This document shows, in pieces, positions 1 through 8,163 of a stretch of DNA of 64,000 nt (position 1 is the first letter of the stretch; each line of letters opens with the position of its first letter). The translations under genes were made by a program, and so were the position numbers. The stretch lies in assembly GCF_000161795.2 (NCBI RefSeq), contig NZ_CP006882.1:1550001-1614000 (forward strand). Direction: 5' to 3'. Under the pieces are notes generated by a model. It saw nothing but the letters and a program-made list of their open reading frames with translations, did not search any database and had not been told where the DNA came from. Source of the DNA: Synechococcus sp. WH 8109 (GTDB lineage Bacteria > Cyanobacteriota > Cyanobacteriia > PCC-6307 > Cyanobiaceae).

Positions 1-816
1 CTCCGCGCCAGTGCCGCCATGGCTGATCGGGTGTTGGCCAACGACTCAATCACGGTGCATTGGAACAGCGAGATCGAAGACGTGAGCGGGGACGACTGGA
101 TGCAGTCGATGACCCTGCGCAATCGCATCGAGGGCAGTTCATCCACCATCGCCGTTAAAGGTCTCTTCTATGCCATCGGCCACACCCCCAACACCGATCT
201 GCTTCAGGGGCAAATCGATCTGAACGAAAAGGGTTACCTGACAACGGAAGCGGGACGACCGGAAACGTCCATGGAAGGCGTCTTCGCAGCCGGTGATGTG
301 GCCGATGCCGAATGGAGACAGGGCATCACCGCAGCTGGCAGCGGCTGCAAGGCGGCCTTGGCAGCAGAGCGCTGGCTGAGTCACCACAACCTGGCCACCC
401 GGGTGCAGCGTGAGCAGGTGGAGCCGGCAGTGGCAGAACGTCCTGTGAATGTGGATGTCACCACGGAAGCCACCTACGACCCCCAGGGACTTTGGCAGAA
501 AGGAAGCTTTGCCCTGCGCAAGCTCTATCACGACAGCGCCAAGCCTCTGCTGGTGATTTACACCTCACCCACCTGCGGCCCTTGCCACGTGCTGAAGCCC
601 CAGCTGCAGCGGGTGATTCAAGAGCTTGATGGATCAGCCCAGGCCGTTGTCATCGACATCGAGGCCGATCAAGAGATCGCCGAGCAGGCTGGTGTGAACG
701 GCACACCCACGGTGCAGCTGTTCCACAACAAAGCCATGGTGAAGCAATGGCGCGGCGTGAAACAGCGCAGTGAATTCAAAGCTGCGATTGAAGGTTGCCT
801 TCAGGCTGCGGCCTGA
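1..816 (+). CDS. NADPH-thioredoxin reductase fused to thioredoxin (NTRC type), 3' part
   Basis: The gene enters from the left edge, so only the last ~271 residues are visible. The first part is the C-terminal half of a thioredoxin reductase, with the GVFAAGDVAD motif that contacts FAD. A linker of about 50 residues follows, then a complete thioredoxin domain with the redox motif TCGPC (cysteines encoded at 574 and 583). This domain order is that of NTRC, which uses NADPH to reduce 2-Cys peroxiredoxin and other targets. The N-terminal reductase half and its CxxC lie outside the window. It ends 12 bases from the convergent IF-1-like gene. The fusion is certain from the sequence; the function is taken from the family. 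Confidence 0.93.
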   Translation, partial: LRASAAMADRVLANDSITVHWNSEIEDVSGDDWMQSMTLRNRIEGSSSTIAVKGLFYAIGHTPNTDLLQGQIDLNEKGYLTTEAGRPETSMEGVFAAGDVADAEWRQGITAAGSGCKAALAAERWLSHHNLATRVQREQVEPAVAERPVNVDVTTEATYDPQGLWQKGSFALRKLYHDSAKPLLVIYTSPTCGPCHVLKPQLQRVIQELDGSAQAVVIDIEADQEIAEQAGVNGTPTVQLFHNKAMVKQWRGVKQRSEFKAAIEGCLQAAA

Positions 817-831
817 GGGCAACAGCCCTCA
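814..831. terminator. Small inverted repeat containing two convergent stop codons
   Basis: TGAGGGC and GCCCTCA form a perfect 7-bp stem around the loop AACA. The outer three bases on each arm are the TGA stops of the convergent NTRC and IF-1-like genes. No T run follows on either strand, so a role as a bidirectional terminator is only a possibility. Confidence 0.35.
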
Positions 832-1098
832 ACGACGGCGCGGGCCGCCGGGGCGGTTGCCGCCGGGACGACCGCCGGGAGCACCGGCATTGCGCTCGCG
901 GTAGGTGATGCGGCCGCGGGTGAGGTCGTAGGGACTGATCTCCACCAGCACTTTGTCACCCGCGAGCAATTTGATCCGGAACTTGGTGAGCTTTCCAGCC
1001 GCTCTGCAGAGGCATTGGTGACCAGCAGGCTGCTCGAGGGTGACCAGATAGAACCCGTTGCCCTGTTCCTTCTCGATCACGCCCGAGGTTTCGATCAT
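829..1098 (-). CDS. infA: IF-1-family (S1/OB fold) protein with Gly/Arg/Pro-rich tail
   Basis: An 89-residue protein aligning along its length with translation initiation factor IF-1. It has the strongly conserved block VEISPYDLTRGRITYRER at about residues 52-69 and LLAGDKV just before it. The N-terminal half diverges from canonical IF-1: it reads HQCLCRAAGKLTKFRIK where the usual form is HKVLAHISGKMRRNYIR. The last ~20 residues are almost only Gly, Arg and Pro, which classical 72-residue IF-1 lacks. Cyanobacteria normally carry infA in the ribosomal-protein cluster, so this is probably a second, specialised IF-1-like protein that binds RNA or ribosomes. It stands alone and converges with the NTRC gene. 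Confidence 0.75.
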   Translation of the reverse strand: MIETSGVIEKEQGNGFYLVTLEQPAGHQCLCRAAGKLTKFRIKLLAGDKVLVEISPYDLTRGRITYRERNAGAPGGRPGGNRPGGPRRR

Positions 1099-1205
1099 GC
1101 GCTGGTGGCCAGTTCTGTCTTGCTGCAGTCAGTTTAGAAGGCCACTTGCACCCCGCAGAGACAACACAGCCCTTAGGCTCCAACGCCGACACACATCCCC
1201 CTGCC

Positions 1206-1298
1206 GTGATTCTCCCCCCGTTGAGCCTGGATCTCGGCCTGCTGCTGATCTCCATTGGCGTGGTCAACCTGTGGAGGATGCGCGAAAACGCAAGCTGA
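1206..1298 (+). CDS. Possible 30-residue single-span membrane peptide
   Basis: A GTG-initiated frame encodes a hydrophobic stretch (LDLGLLLISIGVVNLW) followed by a short charged tail, and its TGA lies one base before the likely TTG start of the pseudouridine synthase. The size and shape resemble the small membrane subunits common in cyanobacteria, but I cannot match it to a named one (not PetG, PetL, PetN, PsaM or PsbM). No good ribosome binding site precedes it. It may be chance coding in a leader. Confidence 0.2.
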   Translation: MILPPLSLDLGLLLISIGVVNLWRMRENAS

Positions 1299-1299
1299 C

Positions 1300-1947
1300 T
1301 TGACGACGCTGCTGCTGAACAAGCCCTTCGGGGTTTTGAGTCAATTCACACCGGAGGAGGGAAGCCGCTGGCGTTGCCTGAGCGACTTTGTTGATGTGCC
1401 CCATGTGTACGCCGCGGGTCGACTCGATGCCGACAGCGAGGGGCTGCTGATCCTCACCAGCAACGGCCGTCTACAACAGCGCCTCACTGACCCTCGCTTT
1501 GGCCACTGGCGCAGCTACTGGGCGCAGGTGGAAGGCACTCCCAACAACAATCAACTGCAACAGCTCTGCGATGGCGTTGTGGTTCAGGGGCGCCGCACCT
1601 TGTCGGCAAAGGCGTGCTTGCTTCAGGGCCACGACCAGCCGCAGTTGCCCGAACGAACACCTCCGATTCGTTATCGCGCTGCAATCCCCACCAGTTGGTT
1701 GCAGCTATCCCTCACCGAGGGGCGCAACCGGCAAGTGCGCCGGATGACGGCGGCTGTTGGCCTGCCGACGCTGCGTCTGGTGCGCTGCTGCATCGATCTG
1801 ATGGACAACGGTCCACCGCTGGACCTTACGGGCCTACAACCCGGCACTTGGCGTGCGGTGACGGCAGCTGAACAGGAACGGCTCAACCGCCTGATGAGCA
1901 GCAGCTCGAGCCCTGGCCCTCGGCGGGGAGGACCCCGACGAGGGTGA
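1300..1947 (+). CDS. rluE: 23S/16S rRNA pseudouridine synthase, RsuA/RluE family
   Basis: About 215 residues with the RsuA/RluB/E/F catalytic block GRLDADSEGLLILTSNG (catalytic Asp in RLDAD) and the later motif EGRNRQVRRM, typical of this family. The protein opens directly with LLLNKPFGVLSQFT, as RluE does, and lacks the N-terminal S4 domain of RsuA, so RluE (23S rRNA helix 89 in E. coli) is the closest match. No ATG or GTG is available. I chose TTG at 1300 because the conserved domain starts within four residues; TTG at 1255 is the alternative. The C-terminus is an odd Ser/Pro/Gly/Arg tail that overlaps the convergent methyltransferase gene by 65 bases. Confidence 0.85.
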   Translation: MTTLLLNKPFGVLSQFTPEEGSRWRCLSDFVDVPHVYAAGRLDADSEGLLILTSNGRLQQRLTDPRFGHWRSYWAQVEGTPNNNQLQQLCDGVVVQGRRTLSAKACLLQGHDQPQLPERTPPIRYRAAIPTSWLQLSLTEGRNRQVRRMTAAVGLPTLRLVRCCIDLMDNGPPLDLTGLQPGTWRAVTAAEQERLNRLMSSSSSPGPRRGGPRRG

Positions 1948-2707
1948 CCGCCCGGAATTCAATGCCCTCCACCACACGCCAGGGCTGCTCACTGCGATCG
2001 GCGTAGCGAACCTGCTCAAAGCCAAGAGCTTCGAATGCCTCCAGGAAGGCCTGCTCCTGCCAGGCGCCGCTGATGCAGCCGCTCCAGAGATCAGGGTCCT
2101 GCTGCAAATACAGGGGCACCACCTGATCGCAAACGATGTCGCTGATGGCAACGCGACCACCGGGGGCCAGCACCCGGTGAATGTTGGCCAGGAGCCTGTC
2201 GCGTGCCGACGGATTCACCAGGTTGAGCACACAGTTGCTCAGCACCACATCGATCGAACCGTCAGCGATCAGGGGTTCACCCGTGGCGGTGGGGGCATCC
2301 AGGGCTTCGATGGCTCCATCAACAAAACGGACGTTGTCGAAGCCCACAGCTGAAGCAACAACCGGGATCGCTTCACGCGACAAGGCCAGCATGTCGGCGT
2401 TGCGGTCCACACCGGTGACGTGGCCGGATGCCCCGACAATTTGGCTGCAGATGAAGGCGTTTTTGCCGCTGCCGCTGCCCAGGTCGAGCACCCGGTCCCC
2501 CCGCTTCACCCAGCGGGTGGGATCACCGCAGCCGTAATCACGCTCAACGACAGCCTCAGGAATCACCTTGAGCAGGGCAGGGTCGAAGCCGACCGGGGTG
2601 CACAGGCAGGCTTCCTGCTCTTGGGCAGCAGCCCCGTAGCGGGCTTCCACCGCCTGGGTTTGATCCAGCGACTGGGGCACTGGAGACGAACAACACGATT
2701 CCGCCAT
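1883..2707 (-). CDS. arsM: SAM-dependent arsenite methyltransferase-like protein (ArsM family)
   Basis: A 274-residue class I methyltransferase with the SAM motif VLDLGSGSGKNAF at about residues 73-85. The three cysteines that bind As(III) in characterised ArsM proteins have counterparts: C60 in YGCGDP, C159 in LSNCVLNL and C211 in SGCISGAW. Extra cysteines occur at C5-C6, C34 and C36 and as a CC pair near the C-terminus. ArsM uses SAM to methylate trivalent arsenic in the cytoplasm. No arsenite pump or arsR lies beside it. It starts within the stop codon of the 71-residue gene upstream (TGATG), which implies translational coupling, and its 3' end overlaps rluE antisense by 65 bases. Confidence 0.85.
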   Translation of the reverse strand: MAESCCSSPVPQSLDQTQAVEARYGAAAQEQEACLCTPVGFDPALLKVIPEAVVERDYGCGDPTRWVKRGDRVLDLGSGSGKNAFICSQIVGASGHVTGVDRNADMLALSREAIPVVASAVGFDNVRFVDGAIEALDAPTATGEPLIADGSIDVVLSNCVLNLVNPSARDRLLANIHRVLAPGGRVAISDIVCDQVVPLYLQQDPDLWSGCISGAWQEQAFLEAFEALGFEQVRYADRSEQPWRVVEGIEFRAVTLVGVLPAEGQGSSCCSSGG

Positions 2708-2922
2708 CAGCCGATCGCCTCCTGCAGCTCACGCACCACATTCCACTGGCCATACCAGTAGTTGGCCTCGGCCCGTCGGTCGGGGTCGGCCACACCATCC
2801 ACTGCATCGGGGCCCACCGACTTCCACAGCTCATGGCCGCAGACGCGGTTGAGGCCTTGTTCCGCCTCATCCGACAACAACTGCAGACGCCGCTGCAGAT
2901 TTTTGAGCTGAGCGACAGCCAT
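2707..2922 (-). CDS. Conserved hypothetical 71-residue protein coupled to arsM-like gene
   Basis: A short soluble protein whose first ~25 residues look helical or coiled (AVAQLKNLQRRLQLLSDEAE). The rest is polar, with the segment YWYGQWNVVRELQEAIG at the end. I do not recognise a characterised family. Its TGA shares one base with the ATG of the methyltransferase gene, so the two are probably cotranslated. This suggests, but does not show, a related role. It begins 15 residues of sequence after no obvious promoter, between it and ycf39. Confidence 0.7.
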   Translation of the reverse strand: MAVAQLKNLQRRLQLLSDEAEQGLNRVCGHELWKSVGPDAVDGVADPDRRAEANYWYGQWNVVRELQEAIG

Positions 2923-2975
2923 CAGAACAGGATCAATTGAGGCGATAGTACAAAAGAACCAAGAGAGATCAAGGC

Positions 2976-3938
2976 TCAGAAGGGCAGCTTTTTCTTCGCG
3001 TCCTTGTCGAGATCGGCTTCCATCTCGCGCAGGCGCTTCAGGATCGTGTCGTAGTACTCACCGATGTAGCCCTCCATGTCCGTGGTCTCCGAGGCCTCAA
3101 GACCGAAGGCGGCGTAGCTGTTCTGCATGGGGGCATCCAGGGTCTGACCGCTGCCGGTGACCTCAGCAAAGGCCAAGCGCTCCGCCACGTTGACGGCGGG
3201 TTCAAAGAAGGACGCCACCCCCTGCATCAGGTTCATCAGGACGGGCTGCACCCGAAACACACGGGCTGTCTTGCCACTGCAGCGTTCACAGAGCTGCACC
3301 AGTTCGCCGGTGTTCCAGGCCTTGGGACCAACAACTGGGTAGGTGCCACGCACGGTTTCCTCCCGCTCGAGTGCCGCGACGGCGAAGCGGGCCATGTCCT
3401 GGGTGTTCATGTAGGCAATGGCCGTGGGGCTGCCACTGACCCACACCGTCTGGCTCTCCAGAACAGGGATGGCGAACTGACTGATCACTCCCTGCATGAA
3501 GGCGGCACCTTGCAGGATCGTGTAGTCAAAATCCGACGACTCAAGCAGCTTCTCTGTGCAGGCCTTGATGTCCATCAAAGGAACCTCGCGGTGCTGATGC
3601 GCACCCAGCAGCGAGAGAAAGACAAAACGCTTCACCCCTGCTCGCTCACAGGCACGAAGTAGATTGAGCTTTCCTTCCCAATCCGTTTCGTAGATGCTGC
3701 GAGGGTCGTTGGGGCGACTGGTGGATGCATCGATCACGGCATCCATGCCCTCAAGGGCGTAATCGAGGCTGTCGGGCTCCAACAGGTCACCCCGGGTCAG
3801 CTCACAACCCCATTCCTGCAGAAAGGCAGCCTTCCGGGGGGTCCGCACCATGCAGCGCACTTGGTGGCCGGCATCAAGAGCACGACGGGCGACCTGTCGT
3901 CCCAGGGTGCCGGTGCCACCCACCACAAGCACTTGCAT
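2976..3938 (-). CDS. ycf39: Ycf39, atypical short-chain dehydrogenase for PSII assembly
   Basis: A 320-residue NAD(P)-binding protein opening with MQVLVVGGTGTLGRQVARRA, the Rossmann glycine motif of extended or atypical SDRs. Length, start and overall sequence fit cyanobacterial Ycf39, the homologue of plant HCF244. In Synechocystis, Ycf39 works with Hlips in early photosystem II assembly around D1 and pigment delivery. I chose ATG 3938 because an ATG five codons upstream would place extra residues before the Rossmann strand. It lies just downstream of petM on the same strand, and the pair is probably cotranscribed. A lysine-rich tail (DAKKKLPF) ends the protein. Confidence 0.92.
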   Translation of the reverse strand: MQVLVVGGTGTLGRQVARRALDAGHQVRCMVRTPRKAAFLQEWGCELTRGDLLEPDSLDYALEGMDAVIDASTSRPNDPRSIYETDWEGKLNLLRACERAGVKRFVFLSLLGAHQHREVPLMDIKACTEKLLESSDFDYTILQGAAFMQGVISQFAIPVLESQTVWVSGSPTAIAYMNTQDMARFAVAALEREETVRGTYPVVGPKAWNTGELVQLCERCSGKTARVFRVQPVLMNLMQGVASFFEPAVNVAERLAFAEVTGSGQTLDAPMQNSYAAFGLEASETTDMEGYIGEYYDTILKRLREMEADLDKDAKKKLPF

Positions 3939-3986
3939 CGGCGCCTTCCTCACGAAGGGTGGAGCTTAATGGCCCCGGTAGCAAAG

Positions 3987-4001
3987 CGACTGCTTCAGTC
4001 G
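3987..4001 (-). terminator. Small hairpin at the petM stop, possible attenuator before ycf39
   Basis: CGACTG and CAGTCG form a perfect 6-bp stem with a 3-base loop overlapping the petM stop codon. On the minus strand it is followed by CTTTGCT, which is only weakly U-rich, so it is at best a partial terminator or an mRNA-stabilising structure between petM and ycf39. Confidence 0.3.
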
Positions 4002-4096
4002 TCGCCCTGCAGTTTCAGCAGCAGAGCACCACCAGCGAGGCCGACGGGAATCAAGACCCAGAAGATCGCAGCAGTTCCAAAAATCTCAGCAGCCAT
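3995..4096 (-). CDS. petM: Cytochrome b6f complex subunit PetM (subunit 7)
   Basis: A 33-residue single-span membrane protein: [19 protein letters not shown], then a Gly/Leu-rich half and the tail KLQGDD. This matches PetM in size, N-terminal MxxEIF and charge pattern. PetM is a small peripheral helix of the cytochrome b6f complex in the thylakoid membrane. It is too short to be found by length-based gene calling. It sits about 28 bases downstream of the Trm1-like gene and about 57 bases upstream of ycf39. Confidence 0.93.
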   Translation of the reverse strand: MAAEIFGTAAIFWVLIPVGLAGGALLLKLQGDD

Positions 4097-4124
4097 GGTC
4101 TGGGCAAAGCGATCACCCGCCCAT

Positions 4125-5339
4125 TTAAATCCCTTCCCCCCGCAGGCTGGCGCAGATCTGTAACAGCTGCGGTAATTCCGCATCAGTTCGCACCTGGCCC
4201 GGCATGACGCCACTGGCACTGGCGCGACAACCCGCCGCCTGGAGCGCCTGCACCAATGGCCCCAGAGCTGGTGGTCCGCCGATGCCCAGCCGTCGGGCCA
4301 GCTCATCGGTGGGCCAGACCGTGGGGCAATCGCCGGGATCCGCCTGCAGGCGCTGCATTAATCGAATGGTGGCGGGGCTGATCTGCTGACGCCCCAGCTG
4401 TTGAGCCTCAGCAATCAGCTGCTGCAGTAGCGGCGGATCCTGCAAGGGACCAATCCACAGCGGGCCGCTGATGCTCCAGCGCCCCAGACCAGCCGCGCAA
4501 TCACATGCGGGCCAGCCGCTGAGCTTGAGCAGGGACTGCACCCGTTGAGCACCACAGCGCTCGCAACGGGCCACCAGCCCCAGCTTCTGTTCATCGCCCG
4601 CGGGGATCTGGCGCCGCATGCACAGCGCGAGGCGAAAGGTGCGGCCTTCACTGAAGCTGAACAGCGGCTGCAGTCCGCGGCCCAGCATCCAGGCCTGCCG
4701 CGCCACCAGCCCGATCTGCTGCCGCAGGGCCATTTCCCAGCTGGAAGGATGGGCGCGAGCGGCAGCCCCGAGGCTGCGAATGGCGCCCGGCCGGTCATGG
4801 CCGGTGGGGGAGCGACCATCCGTAGAGGCCAGAAACAACAGGCCGTCGAAGCGAAGGGCCTGAAGGGCCGGCTGAATCAGAGGCCCAGGAGCACCAAAGG
4901 CATCAAGGTCTATGAAATCGAACCAGTGGCGCTCAACAATCGAGCGATGCAGCAGCAGGTCTGCAGCCTCAGCCGTGAGCCGGGTTGAACACCCCACCCC
5001 ATGCACATTGGCCTGGATCAGCGGCAGCCGGTCAGGATCCCCATCGTTTATCCAGAGCTCCGTTTCAACGGCCGGGTTGGCCAGCGCCTCCAACCCCCAA
5101 CGCAGGGCCCTGATCCCGCAACCGGCCATCACATCCAGCCAGCGCAAGGACCGCGTGGCATGGAGGCTCTGATGACGGGCCAGCAACACCGAAAGGTCCC
5201 GGGCCGGACGCGACTCAGGCCTGAAAAAGCCCGGGCCAAGGCTGAGCTCAGCCAAACCTTCGCGATAGTGATGATCGGTTGAGGTCAGAAGGGTGCCGCC
5301 TGCTGCTGTCCAGACTGCCGAGTGGGGGGTCCAGAGCAC
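4125..5339 (-). CDS. trm1: tRNA (guanine26-N2)-dimethyltransferase, Trm1 family
   Basis: About 404 residues resembling Trm1, which makes m2G/m2,2G at tRNA position 26. Visible marks are REGLAEL near the start, the SAM-site segment [17 protein letters not shown] (~res 68-84), the catalytic-type motif DLDAFGAP (~res 143-150) and a late cysteine cluster (CERCGAQR, then ACDC) in the position of the Trm1 zinc site. Trm1 is mainly archaeal and eukaryotic; bacterial cases such as Aquifex and some cyanobacteria are few. The only standard start before the REG motif is GTG 5339, which makes a 47-base head-to-head overlap with the hydrolase gene. A CTG start near 5288 would remove it. Confidence 0.87.
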   Translation of the reverse strand: MLWTPHSAVWTAAGGTLLTSTDHHYREGLAELSLGPGFFRPESRPARDLSVLLARHQSLHATRSLRWLDVMAGCGIRALRWGLEALANPAVETELWINDGDPDRLPLIQANVHGVGCSTRLTAEAADLLLHRSIVERHWFDFIDLDAFGAPGPLIQPALQALRFDGLLFLASTDGRSPTGHDRPGAIRSLGAAARAHPSSWEMALRQQIGLVARQAWMLGRGLQPLFSFSEGRTFRLALCMRRQIPAGDEQKLGLVARCERCGAQRVQSLLKLSGWPACDCAAGLGRWSISGPLWIGPLQDPPLLQQLIAEAQQLGRQQISPATIRLMQRLQADPGDCPTVWPTDELARRLGIGGPPALGPLVQALQAAGCRASASGVMPGQVRTDAELPQLLQICASLRGEGI

Positions 5340-6201
5340 CTGGCAGTGGAGGGGCTGGCCCTGCCACTGGCGGGTCAGCGGTCCTGAAGCAGGCCCTGCC
5401 CTGGTGCTGTTACACGGTTTCGGCGCCGCCAGCGGACACTGGCGCCACTGCGCGCCGCGCCTGGCTGAACAGGGCTGGCGGGTCTACAGCCTGGATCTGC
5501 TGGGTTTCGGCCAATCCGCCCAGCCGGCGCGGCCGATGGACAACCGGCTCTGGGCCCTGCAGGTGTGCGCATTCCTCGATCAGGTGGTGCAAGGGCCAGC
5601 GGTGGTGATCGGTAATTCCCTGGGGGGCCTGACCGCACTCACCGCGGCGGTGCTGGCGCCGAACCGGGTGAGGGCGGTGGTCGCCGCGCCACTGCCGGAC
5701 CCTGCCCTGATTCAACCGTTGCCGAAACGGCGGGCGCCCTGGCGGCGGCGTTGGCAGCGGCGCCTGCTCGCCCTGGTTCTGCACGTGCTTCCGCTTGAGC
5801 TCGTGGTGCCCTTGATCGCGCGCACAGGCTTGCTCAAAGCCGGGCTTCAGGGGGCCTACTGGCAGTCGATCCAATCCGACCCGGAGCTGCTGCAGCTGAT
5901 CGCCCGTCCTGCCCGGCGCCCCACTGCAGCTCAGGCCCTGCGGGGCATGAGCCTGGGCATGGCCAACCGTCCCCGAGGCGCCACCGCCCCAGCCCTGCTC
6001 GCACAACTGCGGGTGCCCATGCTGCTGATCTGGGGCCGCCAGGATCGATTTGTGCCTCTCGCCATCGGGGCATCCGTGGCCGCCAACCACTCAGAACTCG
6101 AGCTGAAGGTGCTGGATCGCTGCGGCCACTGCCCCCATGACGAAGCGCCTGATCGCTTCCTGGCTGTGTTGTTGCCCTGGCTGGACCGTAACTTGGGGTG
6201 A
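5293..6201 (+). CDS. Alpha/beta-fold hydrolase
   Basis: A 302-residue protein with a complete alpha/beta-hydrolase triad: the nucleophile elbow GNSLGG (~res 107-112), the acid in WGRQDRF (~res 246-252) and the histidine in [11 protein letters not shown] near the C-terminus. The oxyanion motif [12 protein letters not shown] is at about residues 40-51. Cyanobacteria carry several such enzymes related to chlorophyll-side or haloalkane-type hydrolases, and the substrate cannot be read from the sequence. The GTG start overlaps the divergent Trm1 gene. ilvH follows 28 bases later on the same strand and may be cotranscribed. Confidence 0.85.
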   Translation: MPPAAVQTAEWGVQSTWQWRGWPCHWRVSGPEAGPALVLLHGFGAASGHWRHCAPRLAEQGWRVYSLDLLGFGQSAQPARPMDNRLWALQVCAFLDQVVQGPAVVIGNSLGGLTALTAAVLAPNRVRAVVAAPLPDPALIQPLPKRRAPWRRRWQRRLLALVLHVLPLELVVPLIARTGLLKAGLQGAYWQSIQSDPELLQLIARPARRPTAAQALRGMSLGMANRPRGATAPALLAQLRVPMLLIWGRQDRFVPLAIGASVAANHSELELKVLDRCGHCPHDEAPDRFLAVLLPWLDRNLG

Positions 6202-6229
6202 CCAGACCGGCAGGGGACGACCAGCGGCG

Positions 6230-6760
6230 ATGAAACACACCCTTTCGGTGGTGGTTGAAGACGAATCCGGCGCACTCAGCCGGATCGCAGGACTCTTCGC
6301 CCGACGCGGCTTCAACATCGACAGCCTGGCTGTCGGCCCAGCAGAGGCCGAAGGTCAATCGCGCCTGACCATGGTGGTGGAGGGCGATGAGCAGACGCTC
6401 CAGCAGATGACCAAACAGCTGGACAAGCTGGTGAATGTGCTTCAGGTCCTCGACCTGACCCAACGCCCGGCCGTGGAACGGGAGCTGATGCTGCTCAAAG
6501 TTTCAGCTCCGGCAGCATCCCGGGGCGCCGTGATCGAACTCGTTCAGGTGTTCAGAGCCAAGGTTGTGGACGTGGCAGATGAAGCCCTCACCTTGGAAGT
6601 GGTGGGGGATCCAGGAAAGCTGGTGGCCCTTGAACGATTGATGGCCCCCTTCGGCATTCTCGAAATCGCCCGCACCGGCAAGGTCGCCCTCGAGCGGGCC
6701 TCAGGAGTAAATACGGAAATGCTCAAGGTGTCCCCCAGCCATAGCCGGGTGCCAGCCTGA
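6230..6760 (+). CDS. ilvH: Acetolactate synthase small (regulatory) subunit
   Basis: A 176-residue protein opening with [21 protein letters not shown], the ACT domain of IlvH/IlvN. The segment [15 protein letters not shown] follows, and the family's C-terminal regulatory domain starts near residue 85. It binds the large subunit IlvB and confers valine feedback on the first common step of branched-chain amino acid synthesis. The ATG at 6230 starts exactly at the conserved domain. The gene ends two bases from the convergent cyclophilin gene. ilvB is not in the window. Confidence 0.96.
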   Translation: MKHTLSVVVEDESGALSRIAGLFARRGFNIDSLAVGPAEAEGQSRLTMVVEGDEQTLQQMTKQLDKLVNVLQVLDLTQRPAVERELMLLKVSAPAASRGAVIELVQVFRAKVVDVADEALTLEVVGDPGKLVALERLMAPFGILEIARTGKVALERASGVNTEMLKVSPSHSRVPA

Positions 6761-6762
6761 GT

Positions 6763-7434
6763 TCACTCTTTTAACGCAGCCTTGGTGATGCGATCTCCTT
6801 GCTGGATCGCATCCACCACCTCCATGCCATCCACAACACGGCCGAAGACGGCGTAACGACCGTCGAGTTCCGACAAGGGACGCAAGGCTACGTAGAACTG
6901 GGCACTGGCTGAGTCAGGAGCCTGGGAGCGGGCCATGGCAATCGCACCACGCTCATGGGTCAACTCCAGGCCATCAAGTTCCGCCGGATTGGTGCTGACC
7001 CTGCTGTAGCGGGGCTGCGGCTCGGATCGGAACTTGATCTCAAGCGGAATCATCCGCGCCTGGCCGTTGTCGGGATCTACAAAACTGCCAGTACCGAGCT
7101 GCCCTAGGGGAACCGATCGATCACTGGATTGCGGATCACCCCCCTGCACCACAAAGGGAACAGGCTCGCGAACAACGCGGTGAAACATGGTTCCGTCGTA
7201 GGTGCCACGCCGCACCAGATCAAGGAAATTGCCGGAGGTGAGGGGAGCGGCATCGCCGTTCACCTCAATCGTGAACTCGCCCTGGCTCGTCTGCATAGTG
7301 ACGGTGGCCAAGCCCTGCAGGCAGGCCGCCTGAGCATCGGCACAACCAGTCACCACCGATGCGCGCGGGGAAGGACTGCAGCTCACCAACAACGGGATGA
7401 GCAGCAGCAGCGCCCAGGAACGAAGACGACGCAT
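6763..7434 (-). CDS. Cyclophilin-type peptidyl-prolyl isomerase, lipoprotein
   Basis: A 223-residue protein. The start at 7434 gives a signal peptide (MRRLRSWALLLLIPLLVSC) ending in a lipobox, so the mature protein is probably a lipid-anchored periplasmic or thylakoid-lumen protein. A cyclophilin domain follows from about residue 45, with FLDLVRRGTYDGTMFHRVV and the later GRYAVFGRVVDGMEVV. The family catalyses cis-trans isomerisation of Xaa-Pro bonds. An earlier in-frame start would put a long unlikely leader before the signal peptide. It follows ycf4 by four bases and is probably cotranscribed with it. Confidence 0.93.
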   Translation of the reverse strand: MRRLRSWALLLLIPLLVSCSPSPRASVVTGCADAQAACLQGLATVTMQTSQGEFTIEVNGDAAPLTSGNFLDLVRRGTYDGTMFHRVVREPVPFVVQGGDPQSSDRSVPLGQLGTGSFVDPDNGQARMIPLEIKFRSEPQPRYSRVSTNPAELDGLELTHERGAIAMARSQAPDSASAQFYVALRPLSELDGRYAVFGRVVDGMEVVDAIQQGDRITKAALKE

Positions 7435-7438
7435 CGGA

Positions 7439-8074
<636 letters not shown>

Positions 8075-8100
8075 TCACACAAATCAGCCCCGCAGGTCGC

Positions 8101-8130
8101 TTGAAGATTGTTAATGTCGCGGCGTATCCC
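8101..8130 (+). promoter_or_regulatory. Possible psbD promoter
   Basis: TTGAAG at 8101-8106 and TATCCC at 8125-8130 are spaced by 18 bases upstream of psbD and would give a short leader. The match to the consensus is weak. It is placed here because the psbD-ycf4 gap must hold two divergent promoters. Confidence 0.25.
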
Positions 8131-8163
8131 ACAGCCTGCGGCTTTCCGCACCGTTCACCTCTC

